A DNA stretch of 64,000 nucleotides from Streptomyces sp. NBC_01198 (lineage in GTDB: Bacteria; Actinomycetota; Actinomycetes; Streptomycetales; Streptomycetaceae): positions 4,347,001 to 4,411,000 of the forward strand of contig NZ_CP108568.1 in assembly GCF_036010485.1 (NCBI RefSeq). The letters run 5' to 3'. Under the pieces are notes generated by a model. The model was given only the letters and a program-made list of their open reading frames with translations, ran no database searches and was not told the origin of the DNA. This document shows positions 46,443 through 54,817 of the stretch, piece after piece. A program made the translations under genes and the position numbers. Position 1 is the first letter of the stretch, and every line of letters starts with the position of its first letter.

Positions 46443-49400
46443 CGCCCGGCGCGCCGGGTGCGGCGGACGGCGAAACCAGCCGCGTAGAGGCTCAGTGGGA
46501 GGGCCAGCAACAGGGCGGCCCAGAAGGCCTCGTGTCCCCACAGCCCGGCCAGGCCGTCGAAGAGGCCGGACAGCACCGGCACGCTCACGGCCTTCGCCGG
46601 CTCCACCGGCGGCGGCCAGAAGCCGAGGACCAGCACGCCGGGCACCGCCCACCGCAGGATCCGCCGGGCGGTCGCGGGGACGTTCAGCGCGGCCAGCACG
46701 CAGAGCACCGCGCAGGCCACCACGAACTGCGACTGGTAGGAGGCTCCTTGCTGCCCGGTGCCCCACGAGCCGGGCGTCGGGTGCTCCCCGGTGTAGGCGA
46801 CGCGCACCTCGACGGCCGCCCACAGCAAGGTGATCAGCGTCAGCAGCGCGGCCGCGGCGAAGAGCGCCCGGTCCCTGGCGCCGAGCGCGCCCGGCCGCCA
46901 GCGCGCCGGGCTCTCGTACGGGCGCCGCGGCAGCCCGGCGCGGGCGCGGCGCTGCTCGCCGCGCTCGCGCAGCAGCGCGGCCCGCTGCTCCTGGGCGGTA
47001 CGGGCCTGGCCGAGCAGCCAGCGGGTGAGCAGCACGAGCAGCACGACGGCCACCGGCACCACGATCAGCCCGACCACGCCGTTCCACCTGCCCCAGCCGC
47101 CCAGCAGATGGCGCAGCCGTTCCGTCGCCCAGCCGGGGGCGTGCAGCGGGTGGAGCGGCGGCAGGTCGGGCCGTGCGTAGCCGACGTAGGCCGCGAGCGC
47201 TGCCGCGGCGAGCAGCATCCGCGCCGAGATCCGGGTAGGGGCCGCCGCGAAGGCCACCGCGCCGGCCAGCGCCACCGCGCACAGCCCGCCCTGGGTCACC
47301 GAGGCGACGTCGGCGGCCTGTGCGAGCGGTGCGGTCAGCTCGTCGGAGGGGTCGACGGTGTGCCTGCCGAGCCCGTTGTCGTGGACGAACCTGAACATCG
47401 CGCCGGACCAGATCGGCAGCCACAGCAGTAGGAACAGCGTGCCCGCGGCGCCCAGCCGCTGCGCCAGCGGCACCCGGGCGCCGCCCCACCACTCGGCGAA
47501 GCTGCTCTCGTGGTCCTGCCCGATCGCGTCCGCCCGCAGCGCCCTGGGCAGCAGGACAGCCGCGGTGACCAGCGCACCGCGCCCCGCCACCGTCCGCACG
47601 TCACCCGTGGCGGCCCTGCGGTGCAGGACGGCCCAGCGGCGCAGGAAGGCGGCGTCGGGCGAGCGGCGGTGCAGCAGCGCCGCCGCCCGGTGCCGCAGCG
47701 CGCCCAGCCGGGCCAGCGCGGCGAGCGCTCCGGGCGGCGCCTTCGCCAGCAGCGCGGTGAGCGGCACCGGCAGCCCGGCGAGCGGCAGATACGCCCGGCC
47801 GCGCTGCCCGGGGTGCACGACCAGCGCGGCGGACAGCCCGTAGGCGGCATCGGTCTCGCGCTGGTCCGCGCCGCCGTCGCCGCCGCCGCGCCGCCCGAGG
47901 GTGCGGGCCCTGGCCCGGAAGTCCTCGATGGTGCGCGGCAGTTCGTCGGCCAGCGCGAGCAGCACCGCGCAGGGCCCCTGCCCGCACTCCGGGTGGGCGC
48001 AGCGGAAACGGGCCGCGATGGTCGGCACGTTGGCCTTGAGCAGCTCGTCGATGAAGGCCACCGCGCCCTGGCCCTGGGCGATGCGGACGATGCCCTCGGC
48101 GTCCACCCGCCGCCCGCGGTACTGCGGGGTCGCGGTGGGCGCGAAGACGGCGACGAAGGACAGCGCGGCCACGGCGGCGCGTACCGCCGTGTCGGGGGCG
48201 CCCTTGAGGGTGAGCAACTGGCCGCTGTCGTAGGAGGTGTCGGCCAGCTCGTCGCGCAGCCAGGCCGCCAGGCGCGGGCCGTCGGCGCCGGCGAGCCAGT
48301 CCGCGGCCTCCTGGGAGTGCTGGGCCATCGCGGCCGCCAGGGTCGCGGCCTCGTGGTGGGCGGTGCCGCGGAAGGTGATCGGCCGGTTGGCGTGCGGAGC
48401 CGCGGCGGGCCCGGCCGCCGGTGCGGCGGGCCGGATGACCGGCGGTGTCTCGTCGCGGAGCCAGCGGCGGACCTCGGGCGCGGTCCACCGGTCGTCGGGG
48501 TCCTTGGTGAGCAGGCCCTGCAGGAGCAGGTTCTGCCGCTCGTTGGTGACGGTGGACAGGTCCACCTCGTGGTTGATCACCAGCCGCCGCGTCCAGGCCT
48601 CGTCGGTGATCCGCGCGTCGTCGCCGAGCACGTACAGCGGGCGGCCGGTGAACACCTGGTAGAGGACCAGGCCGATGGTCCACCACGGGGTGGCCCGCAG
48701 GTTCTGGTGGGCGATCTGCTCCGGCGCCATGTAGAGGACGGTGATCTGGAAGTCGTGGTAGCTCTGGCTCGCGGTGAAGCGGGCGACGCCGCCGAAGTCC
48801 GCGACGACGAACTGGTGGTGGCCGCGGCCCCTGCCGCTCCCGCCGCCCTCCTCGGCGGTGCCGCCCTTCGCGTCGACCGGCCGGACGAGGATGTTCGCGG
48901 GCTTCAGGTCCAGCGGGTTGCGGTCGATACGGCTCTGCCAGAAGTCGAGCAGGTCGGTGAGTTCGCGCACCGTCGCCTTGACCCGCCGCTCGTCCTCGCG
49001 CGGCCTGCCGTCCCGCAGCCGCCGGCCCAGGTGGTCCTCGAACGTGGTCGGCAGATACTCCATGGCGACCCAGCCGCAGACGGCCGAGCCGACCGCGACG
49101 TCGCCGAACTCGTGGATACGCGGTACGTGCCGCCGGAATTCGGGCCTCGCCAGGTAATCGAGGGTGTCCATGTCCATGACCTGGCCCGGGTGGGCGATCT
49201 TGACGGCCGCGTCGGTGCCGTCGGCCAGCCGCCGCACATGCCAGACAGCGCCCTCGCTGCCGACGCCGGCGATGCCGTAGGGCTCGTAGCGGTCCCGCAG
49301 GCCGGGCGGGAACTCCGCCCGGGCCGACGGGACTTCGCGCCGCGTCGGCGGATCGCTGCGGCGCGCGCCGGGGATCTGGACGGTGGCGGGCTCGGGCGCG

Positions 49401-49741
49401 CCCTGCACCCGGGTGCGCGGACTCGGCTCGGCGTCCGGCGGCGCTGCGTCCTGGGGTTGGGCGCGGGTCGGGGGGCTGGGCGGGGGTGCGTCCTGGGGTT
49501 GGGCGCGGGTCGGGGGGCTGGGCGGGGGTGCGTCCTGGGGCTGGACGCGGGTGGGCGGACTGGGGGACGCCGCGGCCTGTTTACGCGTCGGGGGGCTGGG
49601 CGGGACCGCGTCCTGCGGTTGGGCGCGGGTGGGCGGGCTCGGCGGAGGCGCGTTCTGGGGCTGGACGCGGGTCGGCGGGCTCGGTCGCCTGCCCGGTGGG
49701 TCGGCGGCGCTCGACGGCTCCTCGGTCGGGTTGTCGGCCAT
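46439..49741 (-). CDS. Membrane Ser/Thr protein kinase with N-terminal Thr repeats
   Basis: A 1100-residue protein. Residues 21-100 hold six SPPTR repeats, mostly 14 residues apart. The kinase domain (about 150-435) has glycine loop GVGSEG 159-164, K181 in AAVKIA, catalytic D278, K280 and N283 in NPLDLKPANILV, DFG at 315-317 and APE at 339-341. The HRD motif is altered to PLD, but metal and catalytic residues remain. A Cys-containing helical region follows, then about seven hydrophobic segments (residues 760-1095). GAGG precedes ATG 49741. The stop overlaps the CHAT start. It probably senses a signal and phosphorylates itself and the operon partners. Confidence 0.9.
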   Translation of the reverse strand: MADNPTEEPSSAADPPGRRPSPPTRVQPQNAPPPSPPTRAQPQDAVPPSPPTRKQAAASPSPPTRVQPQDAPPPSPPTRAQPQDAPPPSPPTRAQPQDAAPPDAEPSPRTRVQGAPEPATVQIPGARRSDPPTRREVPSARAEFPPGLRDRYEPYGIAGVGSEGAVWHVRRLADGTDAAVKIAHPGQVMDMDTLDYLARPEFRRHVPRIHEFGDVAVGSAVCGWVAMEYLPTTFEDHLGRRLRDGRPREDERRVKATVRELTDLLDFWQSRIDRNPLDLKPANILVRPVDAKGGTAEEGGGSGRGRGHHQFVVADFGGVARFTASQSYHDFQITVLYMAPEQIAHQNLRATPWWTIGLVLYQVFTGRPLYVLGDDARITDEAWTRRLVINHEVDLSTVTNERQNLLLQGLLTKDPDDRWTAPEVRRWLRDETPPVIRPAAPAAGPAAAPHANRPITFRGTAHHEAATLAAAMAQHSQEAADWLAGADGPRLAAWLRDELADTSYDSGQLLTLKGAPDTAVRAAVAALSFVAVFAPTATPQYRGRRVDAEGIVRIAQGQGAVAFIDELLKANVPTIAARFRCAHPECGQGPCAVLLALADELPRTIEDFRARARTLGRRGGGDGGADQRETDAAYGLSAALVVHPGQRGRAYLPLAGLPVPLTALLAKAPPGALAALARLGALRHRAAALLHRRSPDAAFLRRWAVLHRRAATGDVRTVAGRGALVTAAVLLPRALRADAIGQDHESSFAEWWGGARVPLAQRLGAAGTLFLLLWLPIWSGAMFRFVHDNGLGRHTVDPSDELTAPLAQAADVASVTQGGLCAVALAGAVAFAAAPTRISARMLLAAAALAAYVGYARPDLPPLHPLHAPGWATERLRHLLGGWGRWNGVVGLIVVPVAVVLLVLLTRWLLGQARTAQEQRAALLRERGEQRRARAGLPRRPYESPARWRPGALGARDRALFAAAALLTLITLLWAAVEVRVAYTGEHPTPGSWGTGQQGASYQSQFVVACAVLCVLAALNVPATARRILRWAVPGVLVLGFWPPPVEPAKAVSVPVLSGLFDGLAGLWGHEAFWAALLLALPLSLYAAGFAVRRTRRAGR
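49442..49681 (-). repeat. Coding tandem repeat (42-bp units) in the kinase tail
   Basis: Six units encode SPPTR(A/V/K)Q-PQDA-PP. The Thr residues are 24, 38, 52, 64, 78 and 92. Two degenerate PRTR and PPTR copies follow at T110 and T133. DNA identity between units is high, indicating recent expansion. Confidence 0.8.
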
Positions 49742-49822
49742 GCGGGTCCTCAAAGGGTCACTTGTCGCCCGGCGTTGCGGCCGGGCTTCCTGCGGATGCG
49801 GGGATGCCGGCGGGAGGCCGGC

Positions 49823-50440
49823 TCAGCGGGGTGCTCCGTACTCGTCCAGCTCGATCACGTTCACGTCCACCGCCTCGGGCTCCTGGGCCAGTTGGAGGCG
49901 GTGGGCGCCGGGCCACAGCTGGACCGGGCGGGTGACGCGCACACCGTCCACGAACGTGCCGTTGACCGAGTCGGAGTCGGTGACGTAGAGCCGGCCCGCC
50001 TCCCACCGCAACTCGGCGTGCACGCGCGAGACCTGGTCGAGCGCTTCGAGGCCCGGTACGTGGGCGCAGTCGGGTGCGTCCCGGCCCAACGTCGTACGCC
50101 CCCGGTCGGCGGGCTGCACCGGGACCACCACGCCGAGCAGCACCAGAGCCACCTGCGGGGCCGCGGCGGCCGGCCGCGACGGCGCGGGCGCGGGCGTAGG
50201 CGCGCGGGACGGCTCCGCCCGCGCCTGCCGCCCGGGCGCCGGCGGCGCAGGCGCGGGGGCCGCCTCCACCACCGCCTGCCGCACCGTCTCCGCGGCCGGC
50301 TCCTCCGACTCGGCCGTCAGGTAGACCCGTTCGGGGACCAGCGGCTCCCAGTCGTGGTTGGGGCAGAAGCCCCGGCGCGGTGAGGACGGGCACTCGTCGG
50401 GGGTCACGGGGCAGCGGTAGCGGGTGGTCACGGTCGCCAT
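49823..50440 (-). CDS. FHA domain protein
   Basis: A 205-residue protein. Three Cys (10, 17, 26) and a His near the N-terminus suggest a small zinc-binding head. A Pro/Ala linker spans 55-95. The FHA domain covers about 95-200 with G119-R120, S138-R139-x-H141 and N160-G161 (SDSVNGTFVDG), the residues that bind phosphothreonine. The start overlaps the radical SAM stop by 13 bases. It lies just before the kinase gene, so it probably docks on phosphorylated Thr of that kinase. Confidence 0.9.
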   Translation of the reverse strand: MATVTTRYRCPVTPDECPSSPRRGFCPNHDWEPLVPERVYLTAESEEPAAETVRQAVVEAAPAPAPPAPGRQARAEPSRAPTPAPAPSRPAAAAPQVALVLLGVVVPVQPADRGRTTLGRDAPDCAHVPGLEALDQVSRVHAELRWEAGRLYVTDSDSVNGTFVDGVRVTRPVQLWPGAHRLQLAQEPEAVDVNVIELDEYGAPR

Positions 50441-51120
50441 GTGTTCTCCCGGAAGGTCACCCCTCGGGCGGCCAGGTCCCTTTCCAGGGCGCTGAGTTCA
50501 CCGGACCGGGGGACACCGATGATATGGACGTCGCCGTCCGTCACGCGCACCTGCAGCTCAGGGCGGTCCGAAGTGCGCTCCAGGTGCGGGCCGTAGCGGC
50601 GGCGGCCGAGCGGGGTGCGCGGGATCAGGTGCTGGTTGGCGGAGCCGCGCCAGACCAGGCCGGTGGGCTCGCCCGCGCGGTACCGCCCGGTGATGACGGC
50701 GTCCGCGCGGTCGAGCGCCGCCGCGGCCACCGGTGAGGCGGCGATCTCGGAGTCCTCCCAGCCGCTGTAGACGAGCAGGTCGGCGTCCGTCCGCCCGGCC
50801 TCGGTACGGAGGCGGTCGGCGCCCGCCAGCAGCGCGCCCAGCGCCGCGGGTTGCTCCAGCGGTTCGCCGCCGCTGACGGTCAGCCCGTCGTAACCGTCGG
50901 CCAGCGCACCGGCCCACAGCCCCAACAGCCGTTCCAAGCCCACGTCCTGGCCGCCGCCCGGGTCCCAGGTCTGCCGGGACATGCAGCCGGCGCAGGCCAG
51001 CGGGCAGCCCTGGACCCACACTCCGAGCCGCCTGCCCGGGCCCAGCGCGGTGACCGGCCCGAGCACCTGCGACACCCGCAGCACCGGACCAGGCGCGGGG
51101 GCGCCGCCGGTCACATCCAT
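50428..51120 (-). CDS. Single-cluster radical SAM protein (NrdG-like activase fold)
   Basis: A 230-residue protein with CxxxCxxC at C39, C43 and C46 (GCPLACAGCMS), followed by a GxxxxTWDPGG-type loop and TVSGGEPLEQ, the GGE motif that contacts SAM. Length and layout match the 4Fe-4S single-cluster (NrdG/PflA-like) group. No anaerobic ribonucleotide reductase or pyruvate formate-lyase is encoded here, so it may modify another protein of the operon. ATG 51120 overlaps the AAA+ stop by ten bases. Confidence 0.88.
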   Translation of the reverse strand: MDVTGGAPAPGPVLRVSQVLGPVTALGPGRRLGVWVQGCPLACAGCMSRQTWDPGGGQDVGLERLLGLWAGALADGYDGLTVSGGEPLEQPAALGALLAGADRLRTEAGRTDADLLVYSGWEDSEIAASPVAAAALDRADAVITGRYRAGEPTGLVWRGSANQHLIPRTPLGRRRYGPHLERTSDRPELQVRVTDGDVHIIGVPRSGELSALERDLAARGVTFRENTWRP

Positions 51121-53249
51121 CGCCGTACCTTCAGCGTGTACGCCTCGTCCTCGCCGTCCACCGCCTCGACCTCGATGTGCTCGCCCGGCCGGGCCGGCTG
51201 GTGGAAGAGCTCCCGGGACAGCGGGTTGACCAGGGCCGACTCCACCGCGGTCACCACCCCGCGCCCGCCGTGGTCCAGCCGCCTGGTGGCCTCGACCCGC
51301 AGCACCTCCCAGGGCTCGTCGGCCACCGTCAGCTCGGCGCCGTGCACCTCCTTGACCCGGCCGGTCACCGAGGCGAGGGCCTTGTTGAGGATCGGCGGCA
51401 CCGACGCGGGCTGGATGAAGTCCATCGCGACGAAGCTGTCGCCGAACCTGTTGCGCAACTCCGGCCGCCCGATGCGGTCGTTGAAGAACGCGTCGAAGGC
51501 CATCCGCAGCGCCTCCCTGACGTCCTCCGGCTTGTCGTGCCGGCTCAGCCGCGGCTGCTTCCTGGCCTCGGCGGCCTCCCTGCTCTCGTCGTCCTGGCCG
51601 TCCCCCTCCCCGTCCTCGCCGCTGCCGCCGGCCGCGGCCCCGCGGCGGTCCCGGGGGCGGACGATCTCCGCCGACACCCCCAGGTTGGAGGTGAAGATCA
51701 GCACGCACTCGGTGAAGTGGACGGTGGCGCCCTGCCCGTCGGTGAGCCGGCCGTCCTCCAGGATCTGCAGGAACAGGTCGAACAGCCGCGGGTGCGCCTT
51801 GTCGATCTCGTCGAAGAGCAGCACGCTCATCGGGTGCGCCCGCACCGCGTTGGTCAGCTCGCCGCCCGCGCTGTGCCCGACGAAGCCAGGCGGCGCCCCG
51901 ATCAGCCGGTCCCTGGCGTGCTCCTCGGCGAATTCGCTCATGTCGAAGCGGATCGGGCGGGCGTCCTCGCCGAGGATCATCGTGGCGACGCCCTTGGCGA
52001 GTTCGGTCTTGCCGACGCCGGTGGGCCCGGACAGGAACAGCGTCCCGCGCGGCCTGCTGGGCGAACTGGACGACTGCGCGCCGGTGAGCCCCGCCGCCGA
52101 GCGCATGAAGATCTCGATGGTGCGCCGCACCGCGTAGGGCTGGCCGATGACCTGGCCGTTGAGATAGGCCTCGCCGTTGAGGATGTTCTCGCGCACCGCC
52201 GTGGTGGCCCACGGGTTGTCGATCACGCCGACCCGGTAGAGCCGGGCGGCCTCGTCGAGGCGGTTCAGCGGCAGCCGCCGGTCGGCGGCCATCCGGCCGA
52301 CCGCCAGGATCTCGCCGACGCCCATGCCGTACGACGAACGGGCCAGCGCCTCAGTCGCGTTGAGCTGCTCCTCGTCCGTCGCCTGCTCGCCGCCGTCGGC
52401 CTTCCGCCGCCGGGCGAGCCGGTCGACCACGAAGCGGCCGGCCGCCCGGCGCTGGTCGTGCGGCGGCTCGGGGACGGTGACGACCCGCAACGCCCGGCTG
52501 CCGATGGCGAACTCCAGCGGCAGGTCCTCCTGCTTCTCCACCACCCAGAACAGCGTGTTGTACGGCATGACGCCCGCGGCGCCGCGCACCGGGCGGGCGG
52601 TGTGGCCCAACTCCTCCGCGGTGGCCAGCAGTCGGCCGGCCTCGCCCGCGACCGGGCCGCGCGGCGAACCGAGGCGGGCGGTGTAGGGGACGATCAGGCC
52701 GATCGCGGGGCCGGTGTGCTCGACCGTGCCGATCATGATCTCCCGGAAGCGGGAGAGCGCCCTCTCGGTGTCGTCCTGGCCGTCGTCGTCCTCCTCCGGG
52801 TCCTGGCCGTCGTCCACGCCTGCGGCCGCGGAACCGCCGGCCTCCCGCCGCTCGCGCTGCGCGCGCTCCCGGTCGGCGCGGGCGTCCTCCTCCGCCATCC
52901 GGCGCAGGGCGGGCGGGAATTCGAAGGCATCGCCGGTGAGCCGCCAGGCGACCACCCGGTCGATGACCAGGCTCTGCCGCGCCAGGGCGCCGTAACCCCG
53001 GGCGCGGCACAGCGACTCGATCACGTCCTCCAGGCTGTAGGGCATCAGGTCGCCCTCGGCGTCCGGTGCCGCCACCCCGCCCGCGCCGTCCTCCGGCAGC
53101 AGGAAGACGTCGCGGACGTTGCCGGTCAGCAGGACCTGCGGGTAGACGGTCAGCGCCATGTCCAGCTCGCGGATCCACCCGGGCGCGAGCTGCGGCGCCG
53201 GCCGCTCCTCCTCCTTGCGGTACGCACCGCCGTTGCCGTCAGCGCTCAC
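51111..53249 (-). CDS. AAA+ ATPase with degenerate first AAA and ClpB-like second AAA
   Basis: A 712-residue protein. Residues 25-290 resemble an AAA unit lacking Walker A: LLTGNVRDVFLLP, LFWVVEKQEDLPLEF (sensor-1-like) and VVTVPEPPHDQRRA, with an acidic insertion near 140-160. Residues 360-640 are a ClpB-D2-like AAA: Walker A GPTGVGKTE (408-416), Walker B LLFDEID (477-483), GFVGH pore-type loop and an RPELRNRFGD arginine finger. No ClpP-loop tripeptide (IGF/L) is apparent. It probably remodels proteins or delivers them to the CHAT protease. Overlaps both neighbours. Confidence 0.9.
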   Translation of the reverse strand: MSADGNGGAYRKEEERPAPQLAPGWIRELDMALTVYPQVLLTGNVRDVFLLPEDGAGGVAAPDAEGDLMPYSLEDVIESLCRARGYGALARQSLVIDRVVAWRLTGDAFEFPPALRRMAEEDARADRERAQRERREAGGSAAAGVDDGQDPEEDDDGQDDTERALSRFREIMIGTVEHTGPAIGLIVPYTARLGSPRGPVAGEAGRLLATAEELGHTARPVRGAAGVMPYNTLFWVVEKQEDLPLEFAIGSRALRVVTVPEPPHDQRRAAGRFVVDRLARRRKADGGEQATDEEQLNATEALARSSYGMGVGEILAVGRMAADRRLPLNRLDEAARLYRVGVIDNPWATTAVRENILNGEAYLNGQVIGQPYAVRRTIEIFMRSAAGLTGAQSSSSPSRPRGTLFLSGPTGVGKTELAKGVATMILGEDARPIRFDMSEFAEEHARDRLIGAPPGFVGHSAGGELTNAVRAHPMSVLLFDEIDKAHPRLFDLFLQILEDGRLTDGQGATVHFTECVLIFTSNLGVSAEIVRPRDRRGAAAGGSGEDGEGDGQDDESREAAEARKQPRLSRHDKPEDVREALRMAFDAFFNDRIGRPELRNRFGDSFVAMDFIQPASVPPILNKALASVTGRVKEVHGAELTVADEPWEVLRVEATRRLDHGGRGVVTAVESALVNPLSRELFHQPARPGEHIEVEAVDGEDEAYTLKVRRWM

Positions 53250-54552
53250 GCGGCCGCTCCTGCGCGTATCCGGTGCGGCGGGCCGGCTTGGCCTTCTTCC
53301 TCGGCTTGCGGCGCCGGTCCGCCGGGTCGCCGTCGTCGTGGCCGCGCTCCGCGTCCGGCCAGGAGCCGTCGGGCACCACGGCCGTGGGCAGGACGCCGGG
53401 CGGCAGCGCCGAGGTGCGGGACAGGTCGACGCCCTGCTCGCGCACCGCGTCCTCGATGGCGGGCAACTGGGAGTCGCAGAACCAGCGTTGGACCTCCCGG
53501 TCCGCCTCGGCCGCCGCCTCCCGGCCGTCCGCGGCGCCGCCGTCCTGCTCGTCGCCCGCCGTGTCGTCGAACCCGGCTTCCGCGGCCCGTACCAGCACGG
53601 TGGTCAGTCCCGGCCGGTCCCGCGCGAGCGCCAGCCGCACCCCGTAGCCGTCGGGGACCGCCCCGGCGCCCGACGCCTCGGCCGCGTCGGCGGCCTCGCC
53701 GAACGGCACGACGACACTGCCCTGTTCGGCCAGCAGGTCGGCGAAGCCGTCGCCCACGGCGTAGCGGCGTTCGCTCAGCACCTGCATCAGGGTGTCCGCG
53801 AGGGTGGACCGGTGCCGGGCGGTGTCGGCCGCCGCCACCGCGAGCTGCACCTCCCGCTCCAGGTGCGACGGGTCGGGCGCCTGCTTCACCGCCGCCGTCA
53901 GGTGCTCGCGGTCCGCGGGGGAGGCGTCCTCCAGGCGGTCGAGCAGCCGGGCCCGCAGCGCGGCCAGCCGTACCGCGTGGCGCTGCCGCTGGGTCGACTT
54001 GTGCACCAGGACCCCGAGGTCGTGCAGCAGCGTCCTGGCCTCGTCCGCGCTGCCCGCCTGCCGTAACGCCGCCAGTCGGCGGGCGAAGACCGGCAGGTCG
54101 TCCGGCTCGCAGGACGCGCCGTCGCGGCGCAGCATCGCCTCGGCCTCCACCAGGGCGGAGGCCCGCACCTGCGCGGTGCGGTCCGGCGCGGCGGCCACGG
54201 CCGCGGGTTGGGCTGCCGGGGCCGCGGCGTGCTCGGCGCCCGTGTCGGCCTCGCTGCCCGGCGGGACGGTCCACACGTCTGCGGCGATCCTGCTGAGCTC
54301 GGCCTCGGCCTGCTCGTTGGTCCTGCGGGCCGACTCCAACGCGGCGGCCAGCTCCGCGGAGTCCGCGGAGGCCGGTACGGACACGAGGTGCACGTCGACC
54401 TTGGGCGTGCGGTACGCCCGGCGCAGCGACCTGGCCTGGCCGCGCAGATGGTGCGTGCGGGCGGTCTCCTGTGCGAGCTGCCCGCGCAACTCCCTGCGCC
54501 GCTCGGCCTCGACGTCCACGTAGGACCAGCTGTATCCAGCGGAGTTGCTCAT
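53239..54552 (-). CDS. Coiled-coil protein, first gene of the CHAT/AAA+ operon
   Basis: A 437-residue soluble protein. Residues 12-100 form a predicted coiled coil (AERRRELRGQLAQETARTH, ELAAALESARRTNEQAEAEL). A helical middle region and an acidic patch follow. The C-terminus is very basic (RRRKPRKKAKPARR). No known domain recognised. GGGGGAGG before ATG 54552 marks the first strong ribosome site of the operon; the frame upstream is not coding. The stop overlaps the AAA+ start by 11 bases. Possibly an adaptor or scaffold for the ATPase. Confidence 0.8.
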   Translation of the reverse strand: MSNSAGYSWSYVDVEAERRRELRGQLAQETARTHHLRGQARSLRRAYRTPKVDVHLVSVPASADSAELAAALESARRTNEQAEAELSRIAADVWTVPPGSEADTGAEHAAAPAAQPAAVAAAPDRTAQVRASALVEAEAMLRRDGASCEPDDLPVFARRLAALRQAGSADEARTLLHDLGVLVHKSTQRQRHAVRLAALRARLLDRLEDASPADREHLTAAVKQAPDPSHLEREVQLAVAAADTARHRSTLADTLMQVLSERRYAVGDGFADLLAEQGSVVVPFGEAADAAEASGAGAVPDGYGVRLALARDRPGLTTVLVRAAEAGFDDTAGDEQDGGAADGREAAAEADREVQRWFCDSQLPAIEDAVREQGVDLSRTSALPPGVLPTAVVPDGSWPDAERGHDDGDPADRRRKPRKKAKPARRTGYAQERPRER

Positions 54553-54817
54553 GGACCCTCCCCCGGGGCCGCAGGTGAACCGCGTGGGAGTGGGCGCGTC
54601 GTCGGTGCGGGCTGCGCGCCCGCCGGCGGGCGACCGACGGCGTGCACCGGCTCCCTCGGGCGATGCCAAGCGCCATGATGCATCAACTGCCGCGCGGAAT
54701 GTGCCCGTTCGGCCAGATCCCGGCCCGCCCTGCTGCCCGCGCTGTTACGGTTTTTCCCGCTGGCCCCCGCCGTGAACCCGGCTGCGGGCCCGGGAGCGTG
54801 GAGGGGGGTGAGGCGGA
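54553..54817. promoter_or_regulatory. Divergent promoter region of the CHAT/AAA+ operon and the RES module
   Basis: About 265 bases between opposite starts. A perfect TGATGCATCA palindrome lies at 54676-54685, near the middle. No clear -35/-10 pair found. Confidence 0.45.

Noticed and set aside
46443..47492. Upstream extension of the CHAT frame
   Set aside because: It lies out of frame within the kinase gene; the ATGA overlap at 46439-46442 is the natural start.
49442..49681. Possible CRISPR-like or satellite repeat
   Set aside because: The 42-bp units are in frame with the kinase and encode SPPTR repeats, with no spacers.
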